A stretch of DNA of 64,000 nt from NCBI RefSeq assembly GCF_003967535.1, contig NZ_BIFR01000002.1, forward strand, positions 1 through 64,000, given 5' to 3'. How positions within the stretch are numbered: position 1 is the first letter of the stretch; each line of letters begins with the position of its first letter. Origin of the DNA: Tengunoibacter tsumagoiensis (GTDB lineage Bacteria > Chloroflexota > Ktedonobacteria > Ktedonobacterales > Ktedonobacteraceae). Of the stretch, positions 17,377 through 26,250 are shown piece by piece. The notes below the pieces were generated by a model. That model saw nothing but the letters and a program-made list of their open reading frames with translations. It made no database searches and had not been told where the DNA came from. Made by a program: the position numbers and the translations under genes.

Positions 17377-18699
17377 TCAATGGGGTAAGAAGAATAACTC
17401 GAGAAAGAACAGGACGCCAAAAATGTAGACCAGAGGATGAACGAGACGCCATTTGCCAACGATCACTTTGAGCAAGGGGTAGCTGATAAAACCAAACGCC
17501 AGGCCAGTTGCAATACTAGAGGTCAGAGGCATCATCAAAATGACGATAAAGGCAGGAAAGGCCTCATCAAATGAGCTCCAATCAATGTGGCGCACATGTC
17601 CAACCATTAAAGAACCAACGATAATCAGCGAGGGCCCGGTAATCGCTGCAACTCCGGAGACAGAGCTCACCAACGGGCTAAAAAATGCAAAGATAAGAAA
17701 AAGTATTGCCACAACAAAGGCTGTAACCCCTGTCCTCCCGCCCGCTGCCACACCTGCCGCAGACTCTATATACGCCGATGTTGGACTGGTTCCAAACATT
17801 GATCCAACCAGCGTCCCCAATGAATCAGCAAATAATGTCTGCTCGATCCGTGGTAGCTTATTGTTCCTCATTAAGCCAGCCTGCTCTCCTACGGCAATGA
17901 CAGTCCCCGTTGTATCGAATAGGGTCACAAGCAAAAATGAAAAGACGACTCCATAGAGCCCATAATTAATCACATCCGCTATAGCACTCACTGGATTATA
18001 GACAAGTACCCCTTCAGGTAATAGTGGAGCCGAGGCAACACCTTTTGTAAAAGATAGCAGACCTGTAAAGTAAGCCATGGCTCCCGTTATCACCATCCCC
18101 AGGAATAATGCCCCACTGATATGCAGTGCCATTAAAATCAAAGTTATTAAAAGACCAACCAGGGCGAGTATCGTTCCAGGGGCATGCATGTTACCTAAAG
18201 CGACGAGATTGCTTGGATTGGCCTGCACAATCCCTGTCATACGCAGACCAATAAAGGCAATAAAAAGCCCGATACCAACCGATATTGAGTAACGTAAATT
18301 GCCAGGAATGGCGTCGAGAAGCATCGAACGCAAAGGCGTGAGGGAGATCAGGACAAAGAGAATACCGGAGATGAAAACTGCTGAAAAAGCCGTTCGGTAG
18401 CTTAGACCAGGATGAGCTAAAACAACTGAATAGGTAAAGAAGGCGTTCAGACCCATCGCTGGTGCTACTGCAATGGGATAGTTTGCAAAGATCGCCATGA
18501 TCAATGTCCCAACGACGGTTGCAATTATTGTCGCAGTAAAGGCCTGTGTAAAAGGGACTCTGGCCTCCGACAAAATAAGCGGGTTAACGACCATAATATA
18601 GGCCATGGTAAAAAAGGTGGTCAGCCCTGCAATAATCTCTCGCCGCAGAAATGGTGTCAGCGTTTTGTTTTCACTCTCTATCACGACATTCCTCTCCAT
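17377..18699 (-). CDS. NCS2-family purine permease (AzgA/PbuG type)
   Basis: Membrane transporter of 440 residues for hypoxanthine, adenine or guanine, driven by protons. Signatures: EIIAGLTTFFTMAYIMVVNP at residues 19-38, PAMGLNAFFTYSVVL in helix 3, FADSLGTLVGSMFGTSPTSA and ESAAGVAAGGRTGVTA in the substrate-binding half-helices. These separate the AzgA branch from the UraA/xanthine branch. The ATG at 18699 has a weak site; GTG 18684, six bases after GAGAGG, is an alternative five codons in. I looked for a purine riboswitch in the leader and found none. Convergent with MMPL. Confidence 0.9.
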   Translation of the reverse strand: MERNVVIESENKTLTPFLRREIIAGLTTFFTMAYIMVVNPLILSEARVPFTQAFTATIIATVVGTLIMAIFANYPIAVAPAMGLNAFFTYSVVLAHPGLSYRTAFSAVFISGILFVLISLTPLRSMLLDAIPGNLRYSISVGIGLFIAFIGLRMTGIVQANPSNLVALGNMHAPGTILALVGLLITLILMALHISGALFLGMVITGAMAYFTGLLSFTKGVASAPLLPEGVLVYNPVSAIADVINYGLYGVVFSFLLVTLFDTTGTVIAVGEQAGLMRNNKLPRIEQTLFADSLGTLVGSMFGTSPTSAYIESAAGVAAGGRTGVTAFVVAILFLIFAFFSPLVSSVSGVAAITGPSLIIVGSLMVGHVRHIDWSSFDEAFPAFIVILMMPLTSSIATGLAFGFISYPLLKVIVGKWRLVHPLVYIFGVLFFLELFFLPH

Positions 18700-19028
18700 C
18701 TAACCTGCTCTAAGAAGCACTACCTGTACAGTTCACCTGTGCGCTATACCTCGTCTCTCCATTTAGCCCGGCTTCCAGAGCCAGACCAGAAGCACTACAT
18801 TTATAGTCCATCTATACACTATAAATATACATAATGATCGAACAGGAATGCAAATAGGAAGAGAGATTAAAAAGTGCCCAGGGTTTGACTATCCTGAAGA
18901 GGGGCCCCGTCTAAAAAAGGAGAGCGTTGTCATATTGACAGACCGAAGAATGGCGCTTAAGGTCCTGAAGGAAAGGATAAAGCTGAAAGGCGTACACAGT
19001 AGCTAAAACATCTTACGTTTTAATCTGC
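18700..19028. other. Gene-free stretch upstream of the purine permease
   Basis: About 330 bases. An 11-base direct repeat (AGAAGCACTAC) occurs at two places about 75 bases apart inside the permease leader. No purine-riboswitch core or strong terminator was seen, and no coding frame with a ribosome site. Confidence 0.4.
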
Positions 19029-19880
19029 TTAAGCTCGTAATTTTTTGTGGTACGTATTGATGTGCCAGAGCTCATGCATCCCAATTTGGGTATAAAGCTT
19101 ATGAGCATTGTGGTTCTCAGAACTGCCTTCTAATTGTACAGAGAGATAGCCACGTTGAAAAAAAACATTGAACGTATGGAGAAGTAGAGCCCTGGCAATT
19201 CCCTGCCGTCGCCAGGGGGGACGAATAAAGAGCTGATCAATGAAGCCTGAGCCCTCATCCTGGCGGCCATCACAAAGGGCCGCTCCAACAAACTGATCAT
19301 CCTGCCAGACGAGAAAAATCAGAGAAGGGTCAGTATCTTTCTCTGGAAAAAGAAAACCAGGCCAGATCTCGCGTAAAGCTGTCCTTAACAAAACAGTATC
19401 TTCTCGCGGGCAAAAGGTACGTACACCCACTGCTGAAGGCCACTGAGGAAGGGGGGGCGATTGAGAAAGCTGATATTCCATGCGCCAGGCTCCCCCAGAA
19501 GAGAACTGATAGCCACGATCAACAAAAAAAGTTAGCAAGGCACGATCAGTAAGATCAAGATCAACAGCAAGCGAGCTTGCAAAGGATGCATTGCGCGTCT
19601 GTTCTTCAGCCAGCTGGCAGAGCGCTGTACGAATACCCCAGCCCCAATACATGGATGGAACATGGAGCACAATACCCATAGTTTGAGGAGCCCGCTGCCA
19701 GAGATACATGATACCGCAGAGATTGCCATCTGGTAGAATAGCCAGCCAGCAATCGATAAATGGATTCACATCACAATCCAGCCAGAGCTCCTGAACGGCC
19801 TGTTCAGGCATATCAAGCAAGGATGCAACTGCTGCCAATTGTGAAACATCCCAGAGTTGAAGAGAATAATCACCGATCAT
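19029..19880 (-). CDS. GNAT-family acetyltransferase with a degenerate N-terminal half
   Basis: A 283-residue protein whose C-terminal half is a standard GNAT domain: FIDQLFIRPPWRRQGIARAL carries the acetyl-CoA loop (R-R-x-G-I-A), and SSENHNAHKLYTQIGMHELW closes it. The N-terminal half looks like a second, weaker GNAT fold (LVDLDLTDRALLTFFVDRGY-like text) without a clear loop. Such tandem GNATs often modify amines or small molecules. The ATG overlaps the end of the upstream channel gene by 11 bases, so the two are cotranscribed. Substrate unknown. Confidence 0.8.
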   Translation of the reverse strand: MIGDYSLQLWDVSQLAAVASLLDMPEQAVQELWLDCDVNPFIDCWLAILPDGNLCGIMYLWQRAPQTMGIVLHVPSMYWGWGIRTALCQLAEEQTRNASFASSLAVDLDLTDRALLTFFVDRGYQFSSGGAWRMEYQLSQSPPLPQWPSAVGVRTFCPREDTVLLRTALREIWPGFLFPEKDTDPSLIFLVWQDDQFVGAALCDGRQDEGSGFIDQLFIRPPWRRQGIARALLLHTFNVFFQRGYLSVQLEGSSENHNAHKLYTQIGMHELWHINTYHKKLRA

Positions 19881-20532
19881 TTTTATTGTTCTCCCTATCA
19901 GTAATCTCTTCTCTCTTCATCAAGAGCCGCAAAGAAGAGCCAGGAACGGCAAAGAAGAGCGCCAGGGCAAGGCCAAAGAACAGGGAGACAGGTGTATTAA
20001 ACCAGGCCAGGCCAAAACAAATCAGATAGAGAAGAGGGCCAAAAGCAAATTGGCGATTAATCGATCTCACGAGATGCATATTCACATGCTTACCCAATAA
20101 GCGCCCCTGGTAGGAGGCATAACGCCACAGAATATTGAAAGCGCTCGCCATTAAGAGGAAAGTGCCAGCATAGATAATTGCAGCTGTATGAAGATCAAAT
20201 CGAAGAAGATATTCAGCTAGAAGCTCTGTTGGGACAGGAATAAACACAATAATCAATAACAAAACCAGATTGATCATTATGAGAGAGGTATCTGTGCGCT
20301 TAATAAGCGTAAACACGCGATGGTGATTAAGCCACATAATACCAATGGTAAAAAAGCTGGTAACAAAGGCGGCCAGCGTTGGCCATTGTGTAAAGAGAGC
20401 CTTCCAGAGATTGGCATCACTGAGTAGCTTATCTGGTTCTGGAACTTTAATATTGAGTACCAACAATGTAATGGCGACAGCGAAAACTCCATCACTAAAA
20501 GCTTCTAGCCGTCCAGTCTCTTTCTCATCCAC
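19870..20532 (-). CDS. TMEM175-family potassium channel (DUF1211)
   Basis: Membrane protein of 220 residues with six predicted helices. The first helix carries the family signature RLEAFSDGVFAVAITLLVLN. In structurally studied bacterial TMEM175 proteins this segment lines a K+ pore, and they work as tetramers. Further family text is GIMWLNHHRVFTLIKRTD after helix 3. The start is GTG at 20532, with GAGGAA about 6 bases upstream. It is coupled by overlap to the acetyltransferase, a pairing without an obvious functional link. Confidence 0.85.
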   Translation of the reverse strand: MDEKETGRLEAFSDGVFAVAITLLVLNIKVPEPDKLLSDANLWKALFTQWPTLAAFVTSFFTIGIMWLNHHRVFTLIKRTDTSLIMINLVLLLIIVFIPVPTELLAEYLLRFDLHTAAIIYAGTFLLMASAFNILWRYASYQGRLLGKHVNMHLVRSINRQFAFGPLLYLICFGLAWFNTPVSLFFGLALALFFAVPGSSLRLLMKREEITDRENNKNDR

Positions 20533-20801
20533 GCCAAATTCCTCGTGCTCTCATAAAACATCTCTAGCAGGCCCGCTCGTAGACCCACCAGGCTTGAATA
20601 GTCCATCGAAATAGGGAGTATATTTCTATAGTATACCTCAAAAGGCACTTCTCTTCTTGTCTGCTTTGAACCATTGGAATACGTTTTGTGTATGATAGCG
20701 CAAAAGGACCTAACCTGATCAACCAGACTCAGGAATAAAGAGGACATAAGAGTCCTTCTACACAAAACAAATCGCAGCCAGTAGAGACAGGAGAAAATAG
20801 G

Positions 20802-21410
20802 ATGGCAATCCAGGAGATCTTTGACGAAGAAAAGCTTCAAACTTTAGAAAAACTTATCTCGCAGACTCCAGCAAAAAAAATCTTTTTGCCACATGAAGGG
20901 CTCTTTATTCTCCGGCTCATTCAGGGTGGTTTGATGGCAGGTCATGGCTCTCAGAAACTGTTTGGCTGGTTTGGTGGAGCTGGACTAAAGGGCACAACTG
21001 GATGGCTCGAATCGATTGGCTTAAAGCCTGGAGATCTCTGGGCGATCGCAGCTGGTGGCTCAGAATTTGGAGGTGGTGTGCTGACAGCATTGGGGCTTTT
21101 CCACCCGCTTGGAGAGATTGGCGTTATCTCATCTATGGTGATGGCAGCCAATAAAGCACACTGGAAATTACCCATCTGGGCCAATGCAGGCGGACCTGAA
21201 TTACCCTTGATGTATGCCCTGGTCTCCCTGGCCTTAATGATTACAGGACCAGGCAAATACTCACTTGATCGAGCACTTGGCATTAAACTTCCACCGTGGT
21301 TTGTGCTAACAGCCATTACAGTAGCCAGCATTGCGACTGCTTACGGTATTCAGAGCAGACCCACAATAGCCACTCCCAGCACCAGTCTCAGTGAACAGGG
21401 AGAGATATAG
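20802..21410 (+). CDS. DoxX-family membrane protein
   Basis: About 202 residues. A 40-residue soluble N terminus precedes a four-helix DoxX domain: LFILRLIQGGLMAGHGSQKL, then FGWFGGAGLKGTTGWLES, and EFGGGVLTALGLFHPLGEIG. The GHG-x-QK-x-F-G-x-F-G-G pattern is typical of this family, linked in other bacteria to quinol- or thiol-related redox steps and membrane stress. AGGAG lies upstream of the ATG at normal spacing. Single gene. The specific reaction is unknown. Confidence 0.82.
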   Translation: MAIQEIFDEEKLQTLEKLISQTPAKKIFLPHEGLFILRLIQGGLMAGHGSQKLFGWFGGAGLKGTTGWLESIGLKPGDLWAIAAGGSEFGGGVLTALGLFHPLGEIGVISSMVMAANKAHWKLPIWANAGGPELPLMYALVSLALMITGPGKYSLDRALGIKLPPWFVLTAITVASIATAYGIQSRPTIATPSTSLSEQGEI

Positions 21411-21585
21411 GGTAGGGAGTCTCAACAGAGCCCACCAGAACCGTTGGTGGCGAGCTAATCTTCCATACTATTGTAGAGAAGCGAGGCAAAACCACCAGCA
21501 GCGCTCTCTTGTCCAGAGACGCTGCTCACCAATGTGCTCTCTATCCAACCAGAACGAGAGCATACATAAAAGAGCGTGCAGGCAT

Positions 21586-22347
21586 CTAGCGCCTGAGATG
21601 ATGGAACCAATGGGACATAGTCTCTTTACGATCGAGGCGAAAATGTCTGCGCAGGAGAATATCCGCCAGAATCACCAGAATAATCGCAGCAACTGGCACA
21701 GCGAACTGAATCCAGGGCAACTTCAAGATCAAAGAATTGAGGAGATCATCACCTAAAAGAATCTGCGAGGCAGCCCAGGCGAGAACCAGGCAGGCAACAT
21801 CGAGAAGCCAGGGGAGACGGCCAATAAGTTCAGCGACAATCGCACTACCAATCAAAACCAGGATGATGCTAAACAGGAGGCCAATAACGAGAAATGGAAG
21901 CGCTCCATTAGCTAACGCGCCTACAGCCAGCACATTATCGAGGCTCATCGTCGCGTCCGCCACAAGAATAGTTACAATTGAGGAAAGAAAGCTAGGCGAG
22001 ACGCTTCGAGGAAAGATCACCGATGGCATCTGACCAGAAGAGGCTGCCTTACCAGCCGTCAACGTGCGAAAATGCTCTTGACTCCGCTCCAACAGAAGGC
22101 GAACAGCAATATAAAGAAGGATGGCTCCGCCAATAATCCCAAGAAAGGGAAGCTGCAGCAAAAATGTAGCGGCAATTGCAAACAGAATGCGTAAGATAAT
22201 CGCCCCACCTCCACCAATAGCAATTGCCCATAATCGTTGAGAACGTGGCAATTTTGAAGCAGCGGCACCAATTACCAGTGCATTATCTCCACTGAGCACC
22301 AGATCGACAAAAATGATGCCTCCTATAGCGGCAAACCAATCTAACAT
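21586..22347 (-). CDS. TerC-family membrane protein (YjbE-type, probable metal export)
   Basis: About 253 residues with seven helices. The TerC signature appears twice: FVDLVLSGDNALVIG in the first helix and DATMSLDNVLAVGALANG in the middle. These paired Asp-Asn motifs bind a metal ion, and YjbE/YkoY members are linked to Mn2+ export. The ATG at 22347 has GGAAGGG upstream and places the first helix at the usual position; the frame continues 24 codons upstream without support. I looked for a manganese (yybP-ykoY) riboswitch before it and saw none. Its role in metal balance is a family inference. Confidence 0.82.
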   Translation of the reverse strand: MLDWFAAIGGIIFVDLVLSGDNALVIGAAASKLPRSQRLWAIAIGGGGAIILRILFAIAATFLLQLPFLGIIGGAILLYIAVRLLLERSQEHFRTLTAGKAASSGQMPSVIFPRSVSPSFLSSIVTILVADATMSLDNVLAVGALANGALPFLVIGLLFSIILVLIGSAIVAELIGRLPWLLDVACLVLAWAASQILLGDDLLNSLILKLPWIQFAVPVAAIILVILADILLRRHFRLDRKETMSHWFHHLRR

Positions 22348-22435
22348 AAACAAAAATCCCTTCCAATAACCAGTTTTGTCCTCTGTGTAAAGAGAGCCTG
22401 TTATAACAAACGCAGACAAAAATCAAATATCAAAA

Positions 22436-22460
22436 AGAGGGTGGCGGGAGGCCACCCTCT
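22436..22460 (-). terminator. Terminator hairpin after the HTH gene
   Basis: AGAGGGTGGC (22436-22445) pairs perfectly with GCCACCCTCT (22451-22460) around GGGAG. On the minus strand TTTTTGA follows, which fits a terminator for the small HTH gene immediately to the right. Confidence 0.75.
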
Positions 22461-22481
22461 TCCAAACACGCCCGCTTACTC

Positions 22482-22730
22482 TTAAACGGTTGCAGCCGGT
22501 GCATTGCTACTGAATAGTGCATCCAACGTATGTCTTCTCACACGATAGCCGCAACGTTTTCCACTATGAGGAAGGGCCACCGCATCCAGAGCACCAGACT
22601 TTATCCAACGGCGTACAGTTGTATCATCAACACGTAGGTGGCGTGCAACTTCACGAACAGTTAACAGATCACCACTTGAGTCTACCATTTCCTGCTCTTC
22701 GCCCATTTCAGATTGTTTACGACGAGCCAT
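22482..22730 (-). CDS. Excisionase/MerR-type helix-turn-helix DNA-binding protein
   Basis: Small protein of 82 residues. The segment LLTVREVARHLRVDDTTVRR then WIKSGALDAVALPHSGKRCG is a MerR-like winged helix of the HTH_17/excisionase type: helix-turn-helix followed by a basic wing. AGGAGGACATGT precedes its ATG. It has its own terminator. Proteins of this type act as recombination directionality factors or simple regulators. No integrase lies nearby, so regulation is more likely. A similar small HTH protein is found at 59960 in the replication region. Confidence 0.8.
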   Translation of the reverse strand: MARRKQSEMGEEQEMVDSSGDLLTVREVARHLRVDDTTVRRWIKSGALDAVALPHSGKRCGYRVRRHTLDALFSSNAPAATV

Positions 22731-23213
22731 ACATGTCCTCCTTTGATATTGGACAAATAGGGCGATCCCCTGACAACACTAATGAACGCACTACGACCAA
22801 AACATCCTCAGTTTGACTAAAACGACTACATGTGATGTTCTCTGTAGGATTTCTACATTAAAAATCATACCACAATCATCTATATAGTCGCCAATTCAAC
22901 TGATAAAATCAAGACGTATAAAAGAATGCGTTAGGGTAAAGAATCACTTGTAGTCAGCAGATCTATATATGAGGTGAGAGATAAATGATGTAGTTTAAGC
23001 TGATTAGAAGTCTCGTAACTCCACTAAAGATTACATTAAGTCATAATAATGAGGTAAAAAGGAACGGTATGGGAAGATACACGAATGGAGAGGGGCTCGC
23101 CATGAGCAGATCAAGATAGTACTGCTAGATAAAAGATTGACACATAGAGACCCATTTCGTTAGAATCTCAGCAAGAGCTATCGCATTACCATACAAACGA
23201 CTCTTCTTGAAAA
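22731..23213. other. Gene-free stretch with a TGTAG...CTACA dyad
   Basis: About 480 bases. A dyad TGTAG-GATTT-CTACA at 22843-22857 is followed by TTAAA. A near-identical dyad recurs at 31356. Some frame continuity exists at 23130-23210 leading into the structured segment, possibly a remnant of a transposon-associated gene, but no protein is recognised. Confidence 0.4.
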
Positions 23214-23311
23214 GGGAAACAGTACCCCGGCAATCAGTGGGGGTTGAGCATTCCCACACCCTTTCGGGCGTTAGAGTTTCCCCCCTATGCCTGAAGGCAG
23301 GGGTATCCACC
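23214..23311 (+). ncRNA. Structured RNA leader, omega-RNA/IS605 right-end-like
   Basis: A compact nested fold can be drawn by eye. GGGAAAC (23214-23220) pairs with GTTTCCC (23276-23282), enclosing GTGGG...CCCAC (about 23237-23256) and a small CCC-TTTC-GGG hairpin. A second domain follows: CCCC, TA bulge, TGCC, loop TGAA, GGCA, GGGG (23282-23303), ending TATCCACC. IS200/IS605 right ends, which encode TnpB guide-RNA scaffolds, often end in a GC-rich hairpin of this sort. No tnpB or tnpA gene is present. It ends 5 bases before the ribosome site of the kinase gene, so it could instead be a cis-acting leader. The structure is well supported; its identity is inferred. Confidence 0.45.
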
Positions 23312-23324
23312 ATTGGAGATTCTG

Positions 23325-24269
23325 ATGAACGACCATCCGCTGCACTCCTATATAGGAAACTATCGCCTGTTACATCTGTTAGGAAAAAGCGATTTTTCGG
23401 CAGTTTATTTAGGCGAGCAGATCGACGACCAGACACAGGTGGCAATTAAGATAGTCCCAGGCGCGACGGATGAACAAGAAGTTGAAAAATTTCTCGCCCA
23501 GGTCTCCACTTTTATGCAGTTGCAACATCCTTATATTATGCCCATTCGGGAATGTGGTCTGGATGAACAGGGGGCATTTCTCGTTATGGATTATGCGGCA
23601 GGTGGAAACCTGCGGCAGCGCCATCCCCGAGGTGATCGAGTCCAGCTTGAGATCATCCTTTCTTATGTTAAACAGCTCACGGCTGCACTACAATTTATTC
23701 ATGATGAAGGCTTTGTCCATCGCGATATCAAACCACATAATATGCTGCTGAGCGCCAATGGCACCGTATTGCTGAGCGACTTTGGAGCCGCCGTTACGTC
23801 TGTGACGCTTGATCCCAGCCATACCTACGATTTTGAAGGAACAGTTCTTTATACAGCCCCAGAACAATTACATGGCCGCCCACGCCGCAGAACGGATCAA
23901 TATGCGCTGGCAGTTGTAATCTATGAATGGCTCTCTGGTGAGCGGTTATTTACAGGAACATTTCATGAGATCGCTCATCAACACCTCTTTATTACACCTC
24001 CCTCTTTTCAAGAGCGCGGCATCCCTTATCCAGCAAATATCGAACAGGTCATACAAAGGGCACTTCAGAAAGATCCTGACAAACGTTTTGCTAGCGTCAA
24101 GCTCTTTGCAGAGGAGCTTGAATGGTCGTATAAAGTAGCCCAGGCCCGAGGTACGTTGCCAGCGCCTTCTGAGAAGCCACAAGAGTCTCCCCCTTCTATT
24201 GAACATTCGCCTGCACAAAAAGGTCAATTCAGGTCACCTTTAGCCTTTCGCAAAGAGAGTCGCTCCTGA
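23325..24269 (+). CDS. Hanks-type Ser/Thr protein kinase, soluble
   Basis: Cytoplasmic kinase of about 314 residues with little beyond the catalytic domain. Visible elements: a glycine-loop variant LLGKSDFSAVYLG (only the outer Gly kept), VAIKIV with the ATP-anchoring Lys, the catalytic loop VHRDIKPHNML, DFGAA (metal-binding DFG), and APEQLHGRPRRRTDQYALAV. No transmembrane helix or sensor domain follows; the last 50 residues are Pro/Ser-rich. The ATG at 23325 follows GGAG by 6 bases and is preferred over 23313. It lies directly behind the structured RNA segment. Partners unknown. Confidence 0.88.
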   Translation: MNDHPLHSYIGNYRLLHLLGKSDFSAVYLGEQIDDQTQVAIKIVPGATDEQEVEKFLAQVSTFMQLQHPYIMPIRECGLDEQGAFLVMDYAAGGNLRQRHPRGDRVQLEIILSYVKQLTAALQFIHDEGFVHRDIKPHNMLLSANGTVLLSDFGAAVTSVTLDPSHTYDFEGTVLYTAPEQLHGRPRRRTDQYALAVVIYEWLSGERLFTGTFHEIAHQHLFITPPSFQERGIPYPANIEQVIQRALQKDPDKRFASVKLFAEELEWSYKVAQARGTLPAPSEKPQESPPSIEHSPAQKGQFRSPLAFRKESRS

Positions 24270-24330
24270 TCCCCAGGCAGGCGCTTTGCACATCTCTTTT
24301 CAGGCAGATACGTCATTTTTTTATGAGGAC

Positions 24331-24361
24331 AAGGCCTGACAATTTCATTTCGTCAGACCTT
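24331..24361 (+). terminator. Terminator-like hairpin after the kinase
   Basis: AAGGCCTGAC (24331-24340) and GTCAGACCTT (24352-24361) form a 10-base stem with one mismatch and an 11-base loop, followed by TCCTCTC. It sits between convergent genes and may serve both. Confidence 0.5.
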
Positions 24362-24399
24362 TCCTCTCACTACCATTCCTCTCGACCAGGAGAGGGATG

Positions 24400-25851
24400 C
24401 TAAGGCATTGATTTATCCTCTACAATAGCCTGAAGGCCTTCCATTGCAATGTTATCAGCCTCTGAAGTAACCCAATTCTCATTCTTCTGTGGTCCTACGC
24501 AGGTGGGGCAGGGATAGAGCGCGCCATCAGGTTTTAAACGATAGGTAAAACCTGGCACAGGAGCAGGTAAGAATAGTCCATCATTGGCAGTGGCAAGTTT
24601 ATGTAATTCTGCCGCAATGTCGCTCCAACGATTGTTAAAAACTTTATTCGCCAAATGTACAGCAGGCAGCATATGGAATTGCCGTGTCTCCTTCATGCTC
24701 TGATCAATATACCCCTCATGCAAGCCTTGAAAATCGCCTAAGAGAAGGCGGTAATAGAAGCCACCATGGACACGATCATGTAAGGGAGAGTTCACCAATG
24801 CATCCAGCATCTCTTTCGCCAGTTGTACATAGGAATCGGTTTTTGTATAGAGGCCTGTGCGTAATAGCTCCTCAATCTCCTGTCCATTCTCCCCCATTCG
24901 GGCTTGAGGATCATAGACATGATTAGAGCCAAAACGGGGATCGGACAGGACATAAACGCGAGCAAAGAGATGGTACTTAGGGTTAAAGGAGCTGTTAATG
25001 ACACTTTGTACTTCGCGTTTGCCAACACTAACCCAGTCTGGGCGATGAAAACGGACTCCAGCATCGGTCAGGGCCAGCCCCAGCTCGAGATCACCATCGA
25101 CACGATAACCATCTTGCAGAGGAATATTGCCATGGCCAGCGACTGTATTAGTCAGGCCATGATGTACTCCCAGGACAGGATCGGTAGCATTATACTGTGC
25201 CTGAGCCCAGTTTTGCAGGGTATTATTCCAATAACCAGGATCATCACTATACATGCCCATCCGCAGAATCGTAAAGTAGAGCCATCCTTTCGATTGGGTC
25301 GTTGCCCCCCATTCACGCTGCACAGTCGGCAATATGCGCGCAATATAACCATTGAGAGACGAATCGCTGGGATGGCGAGCGCGATACCAATAGAGGTTCT
25401 CCAAATCGCGCAGATCATTCAATACATCATGTCGTGTCGAATGACCTCGCACATCACACATATCATCGCTACAATTCACCTTTGAGGGATCATCACGCCG
25501 CCAATTGATCAGAATACCATGATACGTTGTATCCCAACCATTTGTATTTTCATCAATGAGAATCTGCTTTACAATCGAATCTTCGCTAGCCATGGTTTCT
25601 GTATTTTGCGGAGAAACCGTCTGCGCCCCTTGAGGGGAGACCGTAGCTGTCTTTTTCGGCGCTACAATCTCTTCACTTTCAGGAGATGTAAAATGAGGCT
25701 GCGTAAAATACGCAAATGTAAACACAATACTGACAATCAGAATAGAAGCAGCAAGCAAGCTGAGTTGGAAACGCCATGTAAAGCGGAAACGTCGCGGCCT
25801 CCGTGGTCTGGGTAGCTCTTGCTGAGGTGGAATCTCATGAGTTTGTTGCAT
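24400..25851 (-). CDS. Membrane-anchored secreted protein, probable alpha/alpha-barrel glycosidase-like
   Basis: A 483-residue protein. A short Arg/Pro-rich cytoplasmic tail is followed by one helix (LSLLAASILIVSIVFTFAYF) and a Ser/Thr-rich linker with three repeated SPQ-type units. The domain from about residue 90 is rich in helices with aromatic and acidic patches (LENLYWYRARHPSD, GWLYFTILRMGMY, GGFYYRLLLGDFQG, HMLPAVHLANKVFNNRW), resembling six-hairpin or alpha/alpha toroid sugar-active enzymes. I recognise no specific family and cannot point to a catalytic pair. GGGAAGG precedes the ATG. It is likely exposed on the outer face of the membrane. Confidence 0.6.
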   Translation of the reverse strand: MQQTHEIPPQQELPRPRRPRRFRFTWRFQLSLLAASILIVSIVFTFAYFTQPHFTSPESEEIVAPKKTATVSPQGAQTVSPQNTETMASEDSIVKQILIDENTNGWDTTYHGILINWRRDDPSKVNCSDDMCDVRGHSTRHDVLNDLRDLENLYWYRARHPSDSSLNGYIARILPTVQREWGATTQSKGWLYFTILRMGMYSDDPGYWNNTLQNWAQAQYNATDPVLGVHHGLTNTVAGHGNIPLQDGYRVDGDLELGLALTDAGVRFHRPDWVSVGKREVQSVINSSFNPKYHLFARVYVLSDPRFGSNHVYDPQARMGENGQEIEELLRTGLYTKTDSYVQLAKEMLDALVNSPLHDRVHGGFYYRLLLGDFQGLHEGYIDQSMKETRQFHMLPAVHLANKVFNNRWSDIAAELHKLATANDGLFLPAPVPGFTYRLKPDGALYPCPTCVGPQKNENWVTSEADNIAMEGLQAIVEDKSMP

Positions 25852-26250
25852 TTTTCATCCTTCCCTCTCCATGTTTCTTCACCCATAGATAGGCAGCATA
25901 CTCAACCAGATTAGTACACACCTAGTATAATCGGCGCATGAGATTTATTCTGACAGCAAAGTAGAGGATATTTTTGATGTCCATAGCTTATAAACACTCT
26001 CTAATAAGTCAGACAAAACGCGGATACAGATGTTATTTCTACACTATACCCTCCAATACGTCGCCTCTACACAAGATTTGCACTGGCCAATTTACGGCGT
26101 TAAGGCCGCGAAACAGAGGATAGGCAAGCAAATTGGCTAGAGACTGAAGCAGATTAGCATTCCTAACCCGTAACCTATAATGAGGACCAGAGAACTATTG
26201 CATAGACAGATCATCTTACGATCTATAAATACAGATATGAGGAAATTTTT
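25852..26250. other. Gene-free divergent promoter region
   Basis: About 400 bases between divergent genes. No hairpin, long repeat or supported coding frame was seen. It presumably carries both promoters; only the ribosome site of the right-hand gene (GAGGAAATTTTT before 26251) is clear. Confidence 0.4.

Noticed and set aside
18700..18840. Purine riboswitch before the AzgA permease
   Set aside because: The conserved three-way junction core and loop sequences are absent.
22348..22430. Manganese (yybP-ykoY) riboswitch before the TerC-like gene
   Set aside because: No conserved GC-rich four-way junction or family motif was seen in the short leader.
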